Positions 33,926-44,238 of a DNA stretch of 64,000 nucleotides are shown here, one piece after another (position 1 is the first letter of the stretch; each line of letters starts with the position of its first letter). The stretch is from the NCBI RefSeq assembly GCF_011758645.1, contig NZ_JAAMOZ010000001.1, forward strand, positions 1,798,001 through 1,862,000, given 5' to 3'. Below the pieces are notes generated by a model. It saw only the letters and a program-made list of their open reading frames with translations. It made no database searches and was not told the DNA's origin. The translations under genes were made by a program, and so were the position numbers. Source of the stretch: Brooklawnia cerclae (lineage in GTDB: Bacteria; Actinomycetota; Actinomycetes; Propionibacteriales; Propionibacteriaceae).

Positions 33926-35221
33926 ATGACGCAGCAGTCGCACCCGCAAGACCCGGCGGGCTGGTCGGCGCCGTCCGGCCAGCCCGCGGCGGCAGCCTTC
34001 CCGCCGCCGCTCCCATCCGCCACTCCCCAGCCTTCGGCGTCGCAGCCTGTCGAGCACCGGCCCTCCGCGCAGGAGCCCCCGTCACGCTTCGACCCGGCGA
34101 TGCTTCACGTCACCGAGGCGACCCGAACCTATCCCTGCCCTGCCTGCGGTGGCATGCTCGCGTTCGAACCGGATTCCCAGGCTCTGGTGTGCACGAGTTG
34201 CGGGAACACCCTCCCTGTCTCGGCCGAGGTCGCTCGTCCGGCGGTCATTCCCAAACGTGAGCTGTCGTCCGCGATGAGCCAGCTGGCCGCGCTGCAGGCC
34301 AACGCCACCACGAGCGTGTCGGGCGACAAGGAGGTCGTGTGCCAGTCGTGCGGTGGCCACACCGTGTTCACCGGCACCCTCACGGCCATCCGCTGCCCGT
34401 ATTGCAACACCCCCATCCAGCGGGACGATGTGCAGGCCGCTCCGACGAGGCTCGCGATCGACGGCATTCTGCCGCTCCAGGTCGGCGCGAAGCGGGCCAG
34501 GGAGGCGATCGAGAAGTGGATCAACACTCGTCGTTTCGCTCCGAACGCCTTCAAGAAGTACCGGGACGTCGGCAGCTTCACGAGCGTCTACCTGTCGTAC
34601 TTCAGCTACGACGCGGCGACCACCACCAGCTACACGGGTCAGCGAGGCATCCACCGCACCGAGACCTACCGGGACTCCGAGGGCCGCACCCAGACCCGCA
34701 TCGTCACCGACTGGTATCCCGCCTCGGGTGTCGTCCGCAACCGGTTCGAGGATGTCACAGGCCATGCCAACACCGGGCTGGACGATCAGAAGGTCACCGA
34801 GCTCGAGCCCTGGCCCATGCAGTACTCGCGTCCTTACAGCCCGGAGTTCGTCGCCGGGCACCTGTGCCGCACCTACGACCAGGATGCCAACCAGGTCTTC
34901 GGTGCTCTGGTCGAGCCCCGGATGGAGGGAGTCATCGACTCGACCATCAGGAACGACATCGGTGGCAACGAGCAGCGGATCTTCTCGCGTGACATCACCT
35001 GGCACACCGTCGCGTTCTCCCAGCTCCTGCTGCCCGTGTGGATGCTGACCGTCACCTACAAGGCCAAGCCGTTCCGCGTGTTCATCAACGGGATCACCGG
35101 CGAGGTGCAGGGACGCCGGCCGTGGAGCGCGGTCAAGATCACCCTCGCGATCCTCGCGGGCATCCTTCTGCTCGTCGTCCTATACGCCCTGTACACGTAC
35201 TTCGGCGCCGAACCATCCTGA
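33926..35221 (+). CDS. Zinc-ribbon membrane protein (YdjG-like)
   Basis: 431 residues. The first 55 are rich in Pro, Ala and Gln and could be the ligand of the neighbour's GYF domain. Two zinc-ribbon CxxC pairs follow: YPCPACGG/CTSCGN at about 70-95 and VCQSCGG/CPYCNTP at about 135-160. A long soluble domain leads to a C-terminal membrane helix, ITLAILAGILLLVVLYALY, with the tail outside. It starts 4 nt after the SPFH gene, so the two are co-translated. Likely a membrane anchor for the SPFH/GYF protein; function inferred from the Bacillus PspA-associated set. Confidence 0.8.
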   Translation: MTQQSHPQDPAGWSAPSGQPAAAAFPPPLPSATPQPSASQPVEHRPSAQEPPSRFDPAMLHVTEATRTYPCPACGGMLAFEPDSQALVCTSCGNTLPVSAEVARPAVIPKRELSSAMSQLAALQANATTSVSGDKEVVCQSCGGHTVFTGTLTAIRCPYCNTPIQRDDVQAAPTRLAIDGILPLQVGAKRAREAIEKWINTRRFAPNAFKKYRDVGSFTSVYLSYFSYDAATTTSYTGQRGIHRTETYRDSEGRTQTRIVTDWYPASGVVRNRFEDVTGHANTGLDDQKVTELEPWPMQYSRPYSPEFVAGHLCRTYDQDANQVFGALVEPRMEGVIDSTIRNDIGGNEQRIFSRDITWHTVAFSQLLLPVWMLTVTYKAKPFRVFINGITGEVQGRRPWSAVKITLAILAGILLLVVLYALYTYFGAEPS

Positions 35222-35237
35222 CCATCGATACCACGAT

Positions 35238-35273
35238 GGCGTCGCGGCCTTGACGAGATAGGGCCGCGACGCC
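35238..35273. terminator. Bidirectional hairpin between convergent SPFH systems
   Basis: A perfect 12-bp stem (GGCGTCGCGGCC at 35238-35249 with 35262-35273) has a 12-nt loop. It lies 17 nt after the zinc-ribbon gene and 27 nt beyond the flotillin stop, and serves both strands. Confidence 0.8.
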
Positions 35274-35299
35274 ACCGTCTCGGGCGCAGGGACCCGCCG

Positions 35300-36730
35300 T
35301 CAGGCCTCCGAATCGGCCGCCGGGGCTTTCCCGCCGTCCACGTACTTGTCGAGCAGCCGCGACAGATCGATGCCTGCGGCGTCCTTCAACAACTGGACGG
35401 TCTGAACGACTCCGTTGGTGACCTGACGAGGCATCTCGCCTGCCCCATCAGTCGAGATGACCGTGAGGTTCTCGATGGCGCTCATCGGCTCGGCGATCTT
35501 GCCCGCCACCTGCGGCAGCGCCTGGACCAGCATCTCGATGACCGCGGCCTCGTTGTACCGGCCGTAGGCGTCCGCCTTCTTGTTCATGGCCTCTGCCTCG
35601 GCGTTGCCGGTGGCCAGGATCGCCGCGGCCTGCGCCTCGCCCTCGGCCCGCACGGCCTCGGCTTCGGCGATACGACGCGACTTCTCGCCGACACCCGTGA
35701 GACGGGCCGACTCGGCCTCCGCCTCCGCCGCCGCGATCGCCGCGGCCTTGTCGGCATCCGCCTTGAGGATCGCCGAGTTCTTGCGCGCCTCGGCGTCGGT
35801 CTCGACGCGGTAGCGCTCGGCATCGGCCGGCTTGCGCACCTCGGTGTCGAGCTGGCGATCCTTCAGGGCCGCCTGGCGCACCGCGACCTTCTCCTGCTCG
35901 GTGAGGATCGCCTGGTCACGATCGGCCTGGGCCAGTGGACCGGCCGCCGCGGCCTGCGCGTTGGCGGCGTCCGTCTCGGCCTTGATCTCGGCCTGCTTGA
36001 GGAGGAGTTCGCGCTCACGGACCGCGATCTGCTGCTGCGCGTTGATGCGGGCTTGCTCGGCCTCCTGGCGCGCCTGCGCCTCGGCCACTGCGGCATGCTG
36101 TTGTACCTTGGCGGCCTCCGGGCGTCCCAGGTCGTTCAGGTAGGAGCCGTCGTCGGTGATGTCCTGGATCTGGAAGGTGTCGAGGACGAGCCCTTGGCCC
36201 GTCAGCGAGGACTCGGACTCGTCGGCCACCCGCTGTGCGAACGCCGCCCGGTCGCGGATGATCTGCTCGACCGACAGGCCGCCCACGATGGAGCGCAGCG
36301 AGCCGGCCAGCGTCTCCTGCGTGAACCTCTCGATCTCGTCCTGCTGCGTGAGGAAGCGCTGTGCCGCGGCCCGGATCGAATCCTCATCGCCTCCCACCTT
36401 GACGATGGCCACACCCTCCAGGTTGAGCTTGATGCCCTGACCGGAGACGGCGCCACGGATCTGCACCATGATCCGGCGGCTCGACAGATCGAGGACGAAC
36501 AGGCGCTGGACGAACGGGATGACGAACACGCCGCCGCCCATGACGACCTTCTGCCCGGACAGATCGGCGGACACCTGCCCGGTCTCCGGGTTGCGCACCT
36601 CCTTGCCTTTGCGGCCCGTGACGAGGAAAGCCTCGTTCGGTCCGGCCACCTTGTAGCGGCTCGCGATCAGCAGGCCGATGAGGACGATGAGGACGACCAG
36701 TCCGACAATGGCTATGATCAGGGGATTCAT
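35300..36730 (-). CDS. Flotillin-family SPFH protein
   Basis: 476 residues. An N-terminal membrane hairpin/anchor (PLIIAIVGLVVLIVLIGLLIAS) is followed by an SPFH domain (RYKVAGPNEAFLVTGRKG, LDLSSRRIMVQIRGAVSGQG). A long coiled coil rich in Ala, Glu and Gln (about 200-400) and a C-terminal oligomerisation region (VQALPQVAGKIAEPMSAIENLTVIS) complete it. This is the YuaG/FloT plan. Flotillins organise membrane domains and fluidity. The NfeD-like partner lies directly upstream in the same direction, as in yuaF-yuaG. Confidence 0.93.
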   Translation of the reverse strand: MNPLIIAIVGLVVLIVLIGLLIASRYKVAGPNEAFLVTGRKGKEVRNPETGQVSADLSGQKVVMGGGVFVIPFVQRLFVLDLSSRRIMVQIRGAVSGQGIKLNLEGVAIVKVGGDEDSIRAAAQRFLTQQDEIERFTQETLAGSLRSIVGGLSVEQIIRDRAAFAQRVADESESSLTGQGLVLDTFQIQDITDDGSYLNDLGRPEAAKVQQHAAVAEAQARQEAEQARINAQQQIAVRERELLLKQAEIKAETDAANAQAAAAGPLAQADRDQAILTEQEKVAVRQAALKDRQLDTEVRKPADAERYRVETDAEARKNSAILKADADKAAAIAAAEAEAESARLTGVGEKSRRIAEAEAVRAEGEAQAAAILATGNAEAEAMNKKADAYGRYNEAAVIEMLVQALPQVAGKIAEPMSAIENLTVISTDGAGEMPRQVTNGVVQTVQLLKDAAGIDLSRLLDKYVDGGKAPAADSEA

Positions 36731-36825
36731 CGATGAGCGCTCCTATGCGGGTGTCGAGGCTGCGAACGGTTGCCCTCAGGCTATCGGTGTTCGCGGTTCA
36801 CCGCCCGATCCGGGAGTCGCCTATC

Positions 36826-37362
36826 TCAGCGGCCGATCACATCGCTGCCCGGCAGCGCGTCCACGGGCAGCACCTCCACCGAGGTCGCCGACAGCACCCC
36901 CGAGACCCACACACGCGTGCCCACCTCCAGCGGGATCGGCGCCTTCGCGTTGAGCGTCACGGTGTGGCCACCATGGCTGAGTCGCACCTGACCGTAGCCT
37001 TCCTCCGGGATCGCGGTGAGGACGAGCGCCTCGACGCCCACGAGGGACGACGTGTTCAGCGCCACATCGGAGCCCTGGCGCCGCAGCAACCGCGTGAGGC
37101 GCCCCGCACCCCAGCCGAGCAGCACGCCCACGACTACGCCGACGACCACGCCGACCCACATGAGCCCCGACAGTTCCAGGCCGAGTGCCCCACCGAAGCC
37201 GAAGCCACCCAACAGTCCAGCCACACCCGCAGTCGAGAAGACATCGGAATCGAAGCCTGCGACGGCGTCCACGCCCAAGCCGCCCTCGAGGACGTCACCG
37301 ACGAAGAGGGCCAGGAGCAACAGGACGATGCCCGCGGCACCGATGATGAGCAAGACGGTCAT
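36826..37362 (-). CDS. NfeD-like membrane protein (YuaF-type)
   Basis: 178 residues: two or three membrane helices (VLLIIGAAGIVLLLLALF and LMWVGVVVGVVVGVLLGW) and a C-terminal OB-fold domain (LVGVEALVLTAIPEEGYGQVRL, VGTRVWVSGVLSATSVEVLPV). This is the short NfeD form without a protease domain. It is 95 nt upstream of the flotillin gene and is predicted to bind it in the membrane. Confidence 0.85.
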   Translation of the reverse strand: MTVLLIIGAAGIVLLLLALFVGDVLEGGLGVDAVAGFDSDVFSTAGVAGLLGGFGFGGALGLELSGLMWVGVVVGVVVGVLLGWGAGRLTRLLRRQGSDVALNTSSLVGVEALVLTAIPEEGYGQVRLSHGGHTVTLNAKAPIPLEVGTRVWVSGVLSATSVEVLPVDALPGSDVIGR

Positions 37363-37450
37363 GGTGCGCCCATCCTAGGGCCCGGGCGGTGCGACCGGTG
37401 CGGCGCCCGGGCAGACATCCCGAACCCGAACGCACGGCCACCCGGACGCA

Positions 37451-37480
37451 CTGCTGCCCCCGGGGTGGCGGGGGCAGCAG
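37451..37480 (-). terminator. Hairpin terminator of the ilvBNC operon
   Basis: A perfect 11-bp stem (CTGCTGCCCCC at 37451-37461 with 37470-37480) and an 8-nt loop lie 33 nt beyond the ilvC stop. Confidence 0.8.
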
Positions 37481-37512
37481 GAGTGGGTCGACGACCGGGG
37501 GACGAACCGGGC

Positions 37513-38637
<1,125 letters not shown>

Positions 38638-39162
38638 TCAGTGCCGGGCACGCAACGCCGGACGGTTCTTCTCGGTGATGCTCCGGTGTCCGCGGCCGAG
38701 CGCCACCTGGCCCGACTTCACCAACTCGATGATCCCGTACGGCTCGAGCATCGTCAGCAACGCCGCCAATTTCTCCGAGCTGCCGGTGGCCTCCAGCGTG
38801 ATCGACTCCGGCCCGACGTCCACGGCCTTGCCACGGAACAGACCCACCACGTCGATGATCGCGCTGCGGTTCTGGTCGTCACACCGCACCTTGACCAGGA
38901 TGAGCTCACGCTGCACGGCGTTCGGCTCGAGTTCGATGATCTTGTACACCTCGACCAGCTTGTTCAGCTGCTTGACGAGTTGCTCCAGGACGTTGGCCTC
39001 GTCCACCGTGGTCACCAGCGTGACCCGGGAGACGTCACTGCGCTCGGTGGGCCCGACCGCCAACGATTCGATGTTGAACCCGCGCCGGCTGAACAGACCC
39101 GCGATTCGGGCCAGGACACCAGGGGTGTTGCTGACCAGGACGCTGAGGGTGTGGACGCTCAC
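38638..39162 (-). CDS. ilvN: Acetolactate synthase small (regulatory) subunit
   Basis: 174 residues from GTG 39162 (GGGAG upstream). An N-terminal ACT domain, HTLSVLVSNTPGVLARIAGLF with RRGFNIESLAVG, binds valine for feedback control. A C-terminal domain follows (LVKVRCDDQNRSAIIDVVGLFRGKAVDVG, LEPYGIIELVKSGQVALGRG). Located 37 nt after ilvB and 99 nt before ilvC. A start upstream of 39162 would run into ilvB and is rejected. Confidence 0.96.
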   Translation of the reverse strand: MSVHTLSVLVSNTPGVLARIAGLFSRRGFNIESLAVGPTERSDVSRVTLVTTVDEANVLEQLVKQLNKLVEVYKIIELEPNAVQRELILVKVRCDDQNRSAIIDVVGLFRGKAVDVGPESITLEATGSSEKLAALLTMLEPYGIIELVKSGQVALGRGHRSITEKNRPALRARH

Positions 39163-39199
39163 AGTCGTCTCCCTTCCGGACGATTCCCGAGAAGCCTGC

Positions 39200-40948
39200 T
39201 CACAGTTCCTCCGCCTCCCACTCGGGTGCCATGTCGCGTGCGATCTTGATGTCGTCGTTGCTCGTCCCGGCTGCGACCATCGGCCAGACCATCGCGTCCT
39301 TGTAGCAGACGAACTCCACAACCACCGGCCGGTCGTTGATGGCCATCGCCTGTTCGATGACCTCGTCCACCTCCTCAGGGGTGCTGGCCCGCAGGCCGAC
39401 ACAGCCCATGGCCTCGGCCAGCTTGGGGAAGTCGGGCACCTGGTCGCTGTGCAGATCGGTGTTCGAGTAGCGCTCCTCGTAGAACAGGGTCTGCCACTGC
39501 CGCACCATGCCGAGCACGTTGTTGTTGATGATCGCTATCTTGATCGGAATGTGGTTGAGGGCGCAGGTCACCAACTCCTGGTTGGTCATCTGGAAGCAGC
39601 CGTCCCCGTCGATCCCCCAGACCTGCTTGTCCGGCGCCCCGACCTTCGCGCCCATCGCAGCCGGGACGCAATAGCCCATCGTCCCGGCCCCTCCCGAGGT
39701 CAGCCAGGCGGCCGGTTTCTCGAAGGGAAGGAAGTGCGCCGCCCACATCTGGTGCTGGCCCACGCCGGTGACATAGATCGCGTCCGGGCCGACGAGCTCG
39801 CCGATGCGGCGGATGACCTGCTGCGGACTGAGCCGCCCGTCCCGCGGAGTGCCCCAGCCCACGGGGTACCGCTCCTTGAGCCCGGCCAGATAGTCGCGCC
39901 AGGGGCCCCAATCGGCCGGCTCCTCCTGACGCAATGCCTCGGTCAGGGCGCTGAGGAACGCGCGCGCGTCCCCCACCACCGGGATGTCGACCGGGCGGTT
40001 CTTGCCGATCTCGGCCGGATCGACGTCGCAGTGGATCACCTGCGCGTCGGGTGCGAAGGAGTCCAGCCGCCCGGTGACGCGATCGTCGAACCTGGTACCG
40101 ACGGCGATCAGCAGATCGGCACGCTGCAACGCGCCCACGGCGGCGACCGTGCCGTGCATCCCGGGCATGCCCATGTTGAGCGGATGCGAGTCGGGGACGA
40201 CCCCGCGAGCCATCAGGGTGGTCACGACCGGGATTCCCGCCAGGTCGACGAGTTCGGTCAGCTCCTTCCATGCCTGCGCCTTGACGATTCCGCCACCGAC
40301 GTAGAGCACCGGGCGTTTGGAGGCGGCGACAAGCCTGGCGGCCTGCTTGACCTGACGGTTGTGCGGCTGGCTCGTCGGTTTGTATCCGGGCATGACGATC
40401 TCGTCGTTCCAGTCGAACGGCGCGCTGCTCGCGAGGGCGTCCTTCGCGATGTCGACGAGCACCGGGCCCGGACGCCCGGTCGCAGCGATGTGGAACGCCG
40501 CCTTGATCGTCTCGGGGATGTCCTCGGTGCGCTTGACCAGGAAGTTGTGTTTGGTGATCGGCATCGTGATTCCCCGGATGTCGGCCTCCTGGAAGGCATC
40601 CGTGCCGATGAACGCGGAGTTGACCTGCCCGGTGATGGCGACGATCGGCACCGAGTCCATGTAGGCGTCCGCGATGGGCGTCACCAGGTTGGTGGCACCC
40701 GGGCCGGAGGTGGCGATGCACACGCCGACCCGTCCGGTCGCCATCGCGTACCCCTCGGCGGCGTGCCCCGCACCCTGCTCGTGGCGGACGAGGATGTGGC
40801 GGATCGACGAATCGAACAACGGGTCGTAGGCCGGGAGGATCGCCCCACCGGGGATCCCGAAAGCTACGTCGACCCCGGAGCGCTCGAGCGAGGCCACAAG
40901 CGCCTGGGCACCCGTCATGATCGGCAGCTCATCAGGCTCCTTGGCCAT
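39200..40948 (-). CDS. ilvB: Acetolactate synthase large (catalytic) subunit
   Basis: 582 residues from ATG 40948 (AGGAAAGGA upstream). ThDP-dependent enzyme: [14 protein letters not shown] with the catalytic Glu region [17 protein letters not shown] region, and ThDP motif [15 protein letters not shown] with [12 protein letters not shown]. It joins two pyruvates, or pyruvate and 2-oxobutyrate, in the first common BCAA step and pairs with IlvN. An attenuator and leader peptide precede the gene. Confidence 0.97.
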   Translation of the reverse strand: MAKEPDELPIMTGAQALVASLERSGVDVAFGIPGGAILPAYDPLFDSSIRHILVRHEQGAGHAAEGYAMATGRVGVCIATSGPGATNLVTPIADAYMDSVPIVAITGQVNSAFIGTDAFQEADIRGITMPITKHNFLVKRTEDIPETIKAAFHIAATGRPGPVLVDIAKDALASSAPFDWNDEIVMPGYKPTSQPHNRQVKQAARLVAASKRPVLYVGGGIVKAQAWKELTELVDLAGIPVVTTLMARGVVPDSHPLNMGMPGMHGTVAAVGALQRADLLIAVGTRFDDRVTGRLDSFAPDAQVIHCDVDPAEIGKNRPVDIPVVGDARAFLSALTEALRQEEPADWGPWRDYLAGLKERYPVGWGTPRDGRLSPQQVIRRIGELVGPDAIYVTGVGQHQMWAAHFLPFEKPAAWLTSGGAGTMGYCVPAAMGAKVGAPDKQVWGIDGDGCFQMTNQELVTCALNHIPIKIAIINNNVLGMVRQWQTLFYEERYSNTDLHSDQVPDFPKLAEAMGCVGLRASTPEEVDEVIEQAMAINDRPVVVEFVCYKDAMVWPMVAAGTSNDDIKIARDMAPEWEAEEL

Positions 40949-40994
40949 TGTTCGTCCTTTCCTCGGCGGCATGGGTGACAGGTTCGATGGCAAC

Positions 40995-41028
40995 AAAAAA
41001 CCCTCGCTGCCGGCGTGGCATGCGAGGG
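40995..41028 (-). terminator. Attenuator terminator upstream of ilvB
   Basis: On the minus strand a 7-bp stem (CCCTCGC/GCGAGGG, 41022-41028 with 41001-41007) is followed directly by a run of six T (complement of 40995-41000). This is a Rho-independent terminator inside the ilvB 5' leader, 46 nt before the ATG. Confidence 0.8.
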
Positions 41029-41029
41029 T

Positions 41030-41055
41030 GGCGCTCCGTCAGCGGACGAAGCGCC
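41030..41055 (-). promoter_or_regulatory. Leader hairpin (pause or antiterminator arm) of ilvBNC
   Basis: An 11-bp stem with one G-T pair (41030-41040 with 41045-41055) and a 4-nt loop lies between the leader peptide stop and the terminator hairpin. It is the usual place of the first attenuator hairpin. Confidence 0.6.
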
Positions 41056-41087
41056 TAAGAAATTACGAGATCCTGTCGATCGATCAC
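41055..41087 (-). CDS. ilvBNC leader peptide
   Basis: A 10-codon frame reads GTG ATC GAT CGA CAG GAT CTC, then GTA ATT TCT TAG, giving V-I-D-R-Q-D-L-V-I-S. Five of ten residues are Val, Ile or Leu, the end products of the pathway. Its stop codon touches the first leader hairpin. No clear Shine-Dalgarno is visible and the transcript may be leaderless here. Ribosome stalling at these codons would favour read-through into ilvB. Confidence 0.6.
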   Translation of the reverse strand: MIDRQDLVIS

Positions 41088-41170
41088 ACATGCATGATGG
41101 CACGTCGCACGCCGATCGGCCAAAACCTCATCTCGGCATTCGGGACGCTGTGCCCACAGCCCGATCGGCA

Positions 41171-41938
41171 TCAGACGAGCCGGACGGGGAAGCCCGCATC
41201 GGCCAACGCGGCCTTGACCTCGGCCACGGTGAGCACACCGAAGTGGAAGACGCTGGCTGCCAGCACCGCGTCCGCCCCTGCCTGCGCCGCCTCGACGAAG
41301 TGCTGGACGGTGCCCGCCCCACCCGAGGCGATCAACGGCACCTCCACCTCGGCACGCACGGCCTCGATCATCTCGATGTCGAACCCGTCGGTCGTCCCGT
41401 CGGCATCCATCGAGTTGAGCAGTATCTCGCCGACCCCACGATCGACGGCCTCCCGTACCCAGGCGAGCGCGTCGAGACCGGCCGACCGCCGTCCGCCGTG
41501 CGTCGTCACGCCGAACCCGCTGGGCATCCCGGCCTCGCGGCGGGCATCGAGGCTGAGGACGAGCACCTGGTTGCCGAATCGTCCTGTGATCTCGTCGATG
41601 ACGTCCGGGTGAGCGATCGCCCCGGTGTTGATGCCGACCTTGTCGGCCCCGCAACGCAGCAGCGCGTCCACGTCGTCCACGCCGCGCACCCCACCGCCAA
41701 CGGTCAGCGGGATGAACACGCTCTGCGCGCACCGGGTGACCACTTCGCGGGTCGTCTCACGGCCGCGCGCGGATGCCGAGATATCGAGGAACGTGACCTC
41801 GTCGGCGCCCTGCTCGTTGTAGCGAGCCGCGAGTTCCACCGGGTCGCCGGCGTCCCGCAGGTTCGCGAAGTTGACCCCCTTGACGACACGCCCATCGGTG
41901 ACGTCGAGGCAGGGGATGACACGGATCGCCACAGCCAT
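41171..41938 (-). CDS. hisF: Imidazole glycerol phosphate synthase cyclase subunit
   Basis: 255 residues, a full (beta/alpha)8 His[20 protein letters not shown] with the catalytic Asp, [44 protein letters not shown] (second catalytic Asp), [12 protein letters not shown] and AASVFHFG. It makes imidazole glycerol phosphate and AICAR from PRFAR and ammonia supplied by HisH. Other his genes are not in view. It lies 83 nt upstream of the ilv leader and is divergent from the aldo/keto reductase. Confidence 0.96.
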   Translation of the reverse strand: MAVAIRVIPCLDVTDGRVVKGVNFANLRDAGDPVELAARYNEQGADEVTFLDISASARGRETTREVVTRCAQSVFIPLTVGGGVRGVDDVDALLRCGADKVGINTGAIAHPDVIDEITGRFGNQVLVLSLDARREAGMPSGFGVTTHGGRRSAGLDALAWVREAVDRGVGEILLNSMDADGTTDGFDIEMIEAVRAEVEVPLIASGGAGTVQHFVEAAQAGADAVLAASVFHFGVLTVAEVKAALADAGFPVRLV

Positions 41939-42036
41939 TTGTCCAGGCTATCCGACCTCCCGGACGCTCACGAGCACGGTCCATGGGGTTGGATGGGCAG
42001 TGCGATCCGTGAACTCGTGAGGAATGGAGTCAGAAC

Positions 42037-43047
42037 ATGCGATTCAGGTACTTGGGAAACTCGGGACTGAAGATCAGTGAGATCACCTACGGCAACTGGA
42101 TCACCCACGGTGACCAGATCGGCAACGACACCGCCATCGCCTGCGTCCATGCCGCTCTGGACGCAGGCATCACGAGCTTCGACACCGCTGACGTCTACGC
42201 CAACACGCTTGCCGAGAGCGTGCTCGGGGAAGCGCTGTCGGGGCAGCGCCGGGAATCGCTGGAGATCTTCACCAAGGTCTACTGGCCGACCGGCCCGAAG
42301 GGCCCGAACGACTGCGGGCTGTCGCGCAAGCACATCATGGAGTCGATCGACGGGTCGCTGCGACGGTTGCGCACCGACTACGTCGACCTCTACCAGGCGC
42401 ACCGCTACGACATCGAGACCCCGCTCGAGGAGACCATGCTGGCCTTCGCCGACATCGTGCGCCAGGGCAAGGCCCTCTATATCGGTGTCAGCGAGTGGAC
42501 CGCTGATCAGATCCGCGCAGGCAAGGCGCTGGCCGACGAGCTGCACGTGCCGCTGGTGAGCAGCCAGCCGCAGTACAACATGCTGTGGCGCGTGATCGAG
42601 GACCAGGTGGTGCCCACCTGCCGCGAGCTCGGCATCTCGCAGATCGTCTGGTCCCCGATCGCTCAGGGCTTGCTGACCGGCAAGTACCTGCCGGGGAGCG
42701 AGGTTCCGGCTGGATCGAGGGCGGCCTCCCCCGCCGGTTCGGCATTGGGCCGGCGGCTGGTGGACGACCAGGTGACGCTGGAGCGCGTCCAACGCCTCAA
42801 GCCCCTGGCCGACGAACTCGGGCTGACCATGGCGCAGTTCGCCGTCGCATGGGTGCTGCAGAACGACAACGTGGCTGCCGCCCTTGTCGGAGCCAGCCGT
42901 CCCGAACAGATCGCCAGCAATGCCGCGGCCGCCGGTGTCACGATCCCCACCGAGGTGCTCACCGAGGTGGACGAGATCCTCGCCGACTCCGTCGAGCGCG
43001 ACCCGGCGCGAACTGCCGAGAAGACCCTGACCTCTCGTCCTTCCTGA
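42037..43047 (+). CDS. Aldo/keto reductase (Kv-beta-like)
   Basis: 336 residues, a TIM-barrel NADPH reductase. The catalytic tetrad is visible: Asp and Tyr in SFDTADVYANT, Lys in FTKVYWP and His in LYQAHRYD. C-terminal cofactor region VGASRPEQIASNAAAA. The WPTGPKGPNDCGLSRKHIMES region is typical of the AKR6/Kv-beta group. It reduces aldehydes or ketones; substrate unknown. Divergent from hisF. A tandem GC repeat and a palindrome follow the stop. Confidence 0.92.
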   Translation: MRFRYLGNSGLKISEITYGNWITHGDQIGNDTAIACVHAALDAGITSFDTADVYANTLAESVLGEALSGQRRESLEIFTKVYWPTGPKGPNDCGLSRKHIMESIDGSLRRLRTDYVDLYQAHRYDIETPLEETMLAFADIVRQGKALYIGVSEWTADQIRAGKALADELHVPLVSSQPQYNMLWRVIEDQVVPTCRELGISQIVWSPIAQGLLTGKYLPGSEVPAGSRAASPAGSALGRRLVDDQVTLERVQRLKPLADELGLTMAQFAVAWVLQNDNVAAALVGASRPEQIASNAAAAGVTIPTEVLTEVDEILADSVERDPARTAEKTLTSRPS

Positions 43048-43077
43048 CCCCTCCGCCCACCCCACACCCGCCCGCTC

Positions 43078-43118
43078 GCACCCCGCACCCCGCACCCCGC
43101 ACCCCGCACCCCGCACCC
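43078..43118. repeat. Tandem GCACCCC repeat (7 bp, 5.9 copies)
   Basis: Five full copies and one partial copy of GCACCCC run from 43078 to 43118 and end at the palindromic element. Such a tract is prone to slippage. Confidence 0.9.
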
Positions 43119-43176
43119 GCGGATGAAATCTGTTGTTGCGGATAAGATCTCGTCCGCAACAACAGATTTCGCCCGC
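43119..43176. repeat. 58-nt palindromic element, copy 1
   Basis: The arms carry GAAATCTGTTGTTGCGGA and its complement around a short loop. Copy 2 at 44231-44288 has the same length and differs mainly in the loop and two outer bases. Possibly a terminator for the aldo/keto reductase gene and a mobile or REP-like repeat. Confidence 0.88.
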
Positions 43177-43326
43177 AAAAACCGCGGTCTGGCGAGCTCC
43201 CGGCGATCGGGGCCGGCGGAGGCGGGGCAGGGCCCGTCGCAGGCGGACAACACCATGTGCGGGACGGACAACACGGAGGCCTGTGGACAACCCAGAAGCC
43301 GCGTGATCTGCTGCGACGGTAGCGAC

Positions 43327-44238
43327 ATGGACACATTTCGCTATTCCGAACTGGTCGCCCAGGGAATGGAAGAGCCGGCCATCCGAAAGTCGGTGCGCAA
43401 TGGCGAACTGACTCGGGTGCGCCACGGCGGCTTCGTGTCGGGCACCGTGCCCGACACCCCCGAACAGCGGCACCTGGCTCTGCTCGAGACCACCCGGTCC
43501 CTCCTCAAGGACGACACCGTGATCAGTTACGGCACCGCGGCCATTCTGTGGGGGCTGCCGGTGCCGCCCAGTCAGCTGGATCGGATCCACGTCACTCGCA
43601 ACCGGAACGCGGGCGGGACCATCGAGCGGTGGGCACACACTCATTGCCAGCCGCTCGCCGATCTCGACGTGGTGGAGCACAACGGCATACTGACAACCAG
43701 CCTCGCCCGTACCGCGGTGGACGTCAGCCGCCGCCTGCCCCGCGACGCCGCGCTGGCGGTGATGGACGCCGCGTGGCGGCAAGCCGGCACCCCGGATGCG
43801 CTGGCCGAGCAGGTGTCCGCCGCGTCCCACAAGAAAGGCGTAGCCACAGCGCGCTGGGCTCTGGCCCATGCCAACCCGCTGGCGGAGAGCCCGGGTGAAT
43901 CACGCAGCCGTTACTGGATGATCGCAGCCGGTCTGCCCCTCCCGCTGCTGCAGTTCGAGGTGCAGGACGCCAGCGGCCGAGTGCTGGGACGCGCAGACTT
44001 CGCTTGGCCCGATCACCGCGTGCTCGGCGAGTTCGACGGACGCATCAAATACGACCGCCTCGTCCCCGATGGCGGGACAGCAGCCGACATCGTCATGAAA
44101 GAAAAGGTGCGTGAAAATCTGTTCCGCGCGGAAGGCTGGTGGGTCTATCGCTGGATATGGGACAACCTGAGGGACGGCCGCGCTTTCGCGCGCGGATTGG
44201 CACGGTTCCTGGATCAGCGACCGACGTTCCGCGGATGA
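43327..44238 (+). CDS. AbiEi/DUF559-like protein (antitoxin-type N terminus, nuclease-like C terminus)
   Basis: 303 residues from ATG 43327. The N terminus (about 1-110) resembles the AbiEi antitoxin wing: RYSELVAQGMEEPAIRKSVRNG and LTRVRHGGFVSG, then DTVISYGTAAILWGLPVP. The C terminus (about 215-300) resembles DUF559/VSR-like endonucleases: RADFAWPDHRVLGEFDGRIKYDR with Asp, Glu and Lys spaced as in PD-(D/E)xK enzymes, and EKVRENLFRAEGWWVYRW. Such proteins are common and variable in actinobacteria; cellular role unknown. It is bracketed by two 58-nt palindromes, the second of which supplies its last codons and stop. No AbiEii toxin gene follows. Confidence 0.75.
   Translation: MDTFRYSELVAQGMEEPAIRKSVRNGELTRVRHGGFVSGTVPDTPEQRHLALLETTRSLLKDDTVISYGTAAILWGLPVPPSQLDRIHVTRNRNAGGTIERWAHTHCQPLADLDVVEHNGILTTSLARTAVDVSRRLPRDAALAVMDAAWRQAGTPDALAEQVSAASHKKGVATARWALAHANPLAESPGESRSRYWMIAAGLPLPLLQFEVQDASGRVLGRADFAWPDHRVLGEFDGRIKYDRLVPDGGTAADIVMKEKVRENLFRAEGWWVYRWIWDNLRDGRAFARGLARFLDQRPTFRG

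Noticed and set aside
43078-43118. CRISPR-like array
   Set aside because: The 7-bp unit is repeated without spacers, and no cas genes are near.
41968-43869. A 633-codon minus-strand frame across the aldo/keto reductase and the palindrome
   Set aside because: It covers a clear plus-strand gene and a non-coding repeat; no motif supports it.
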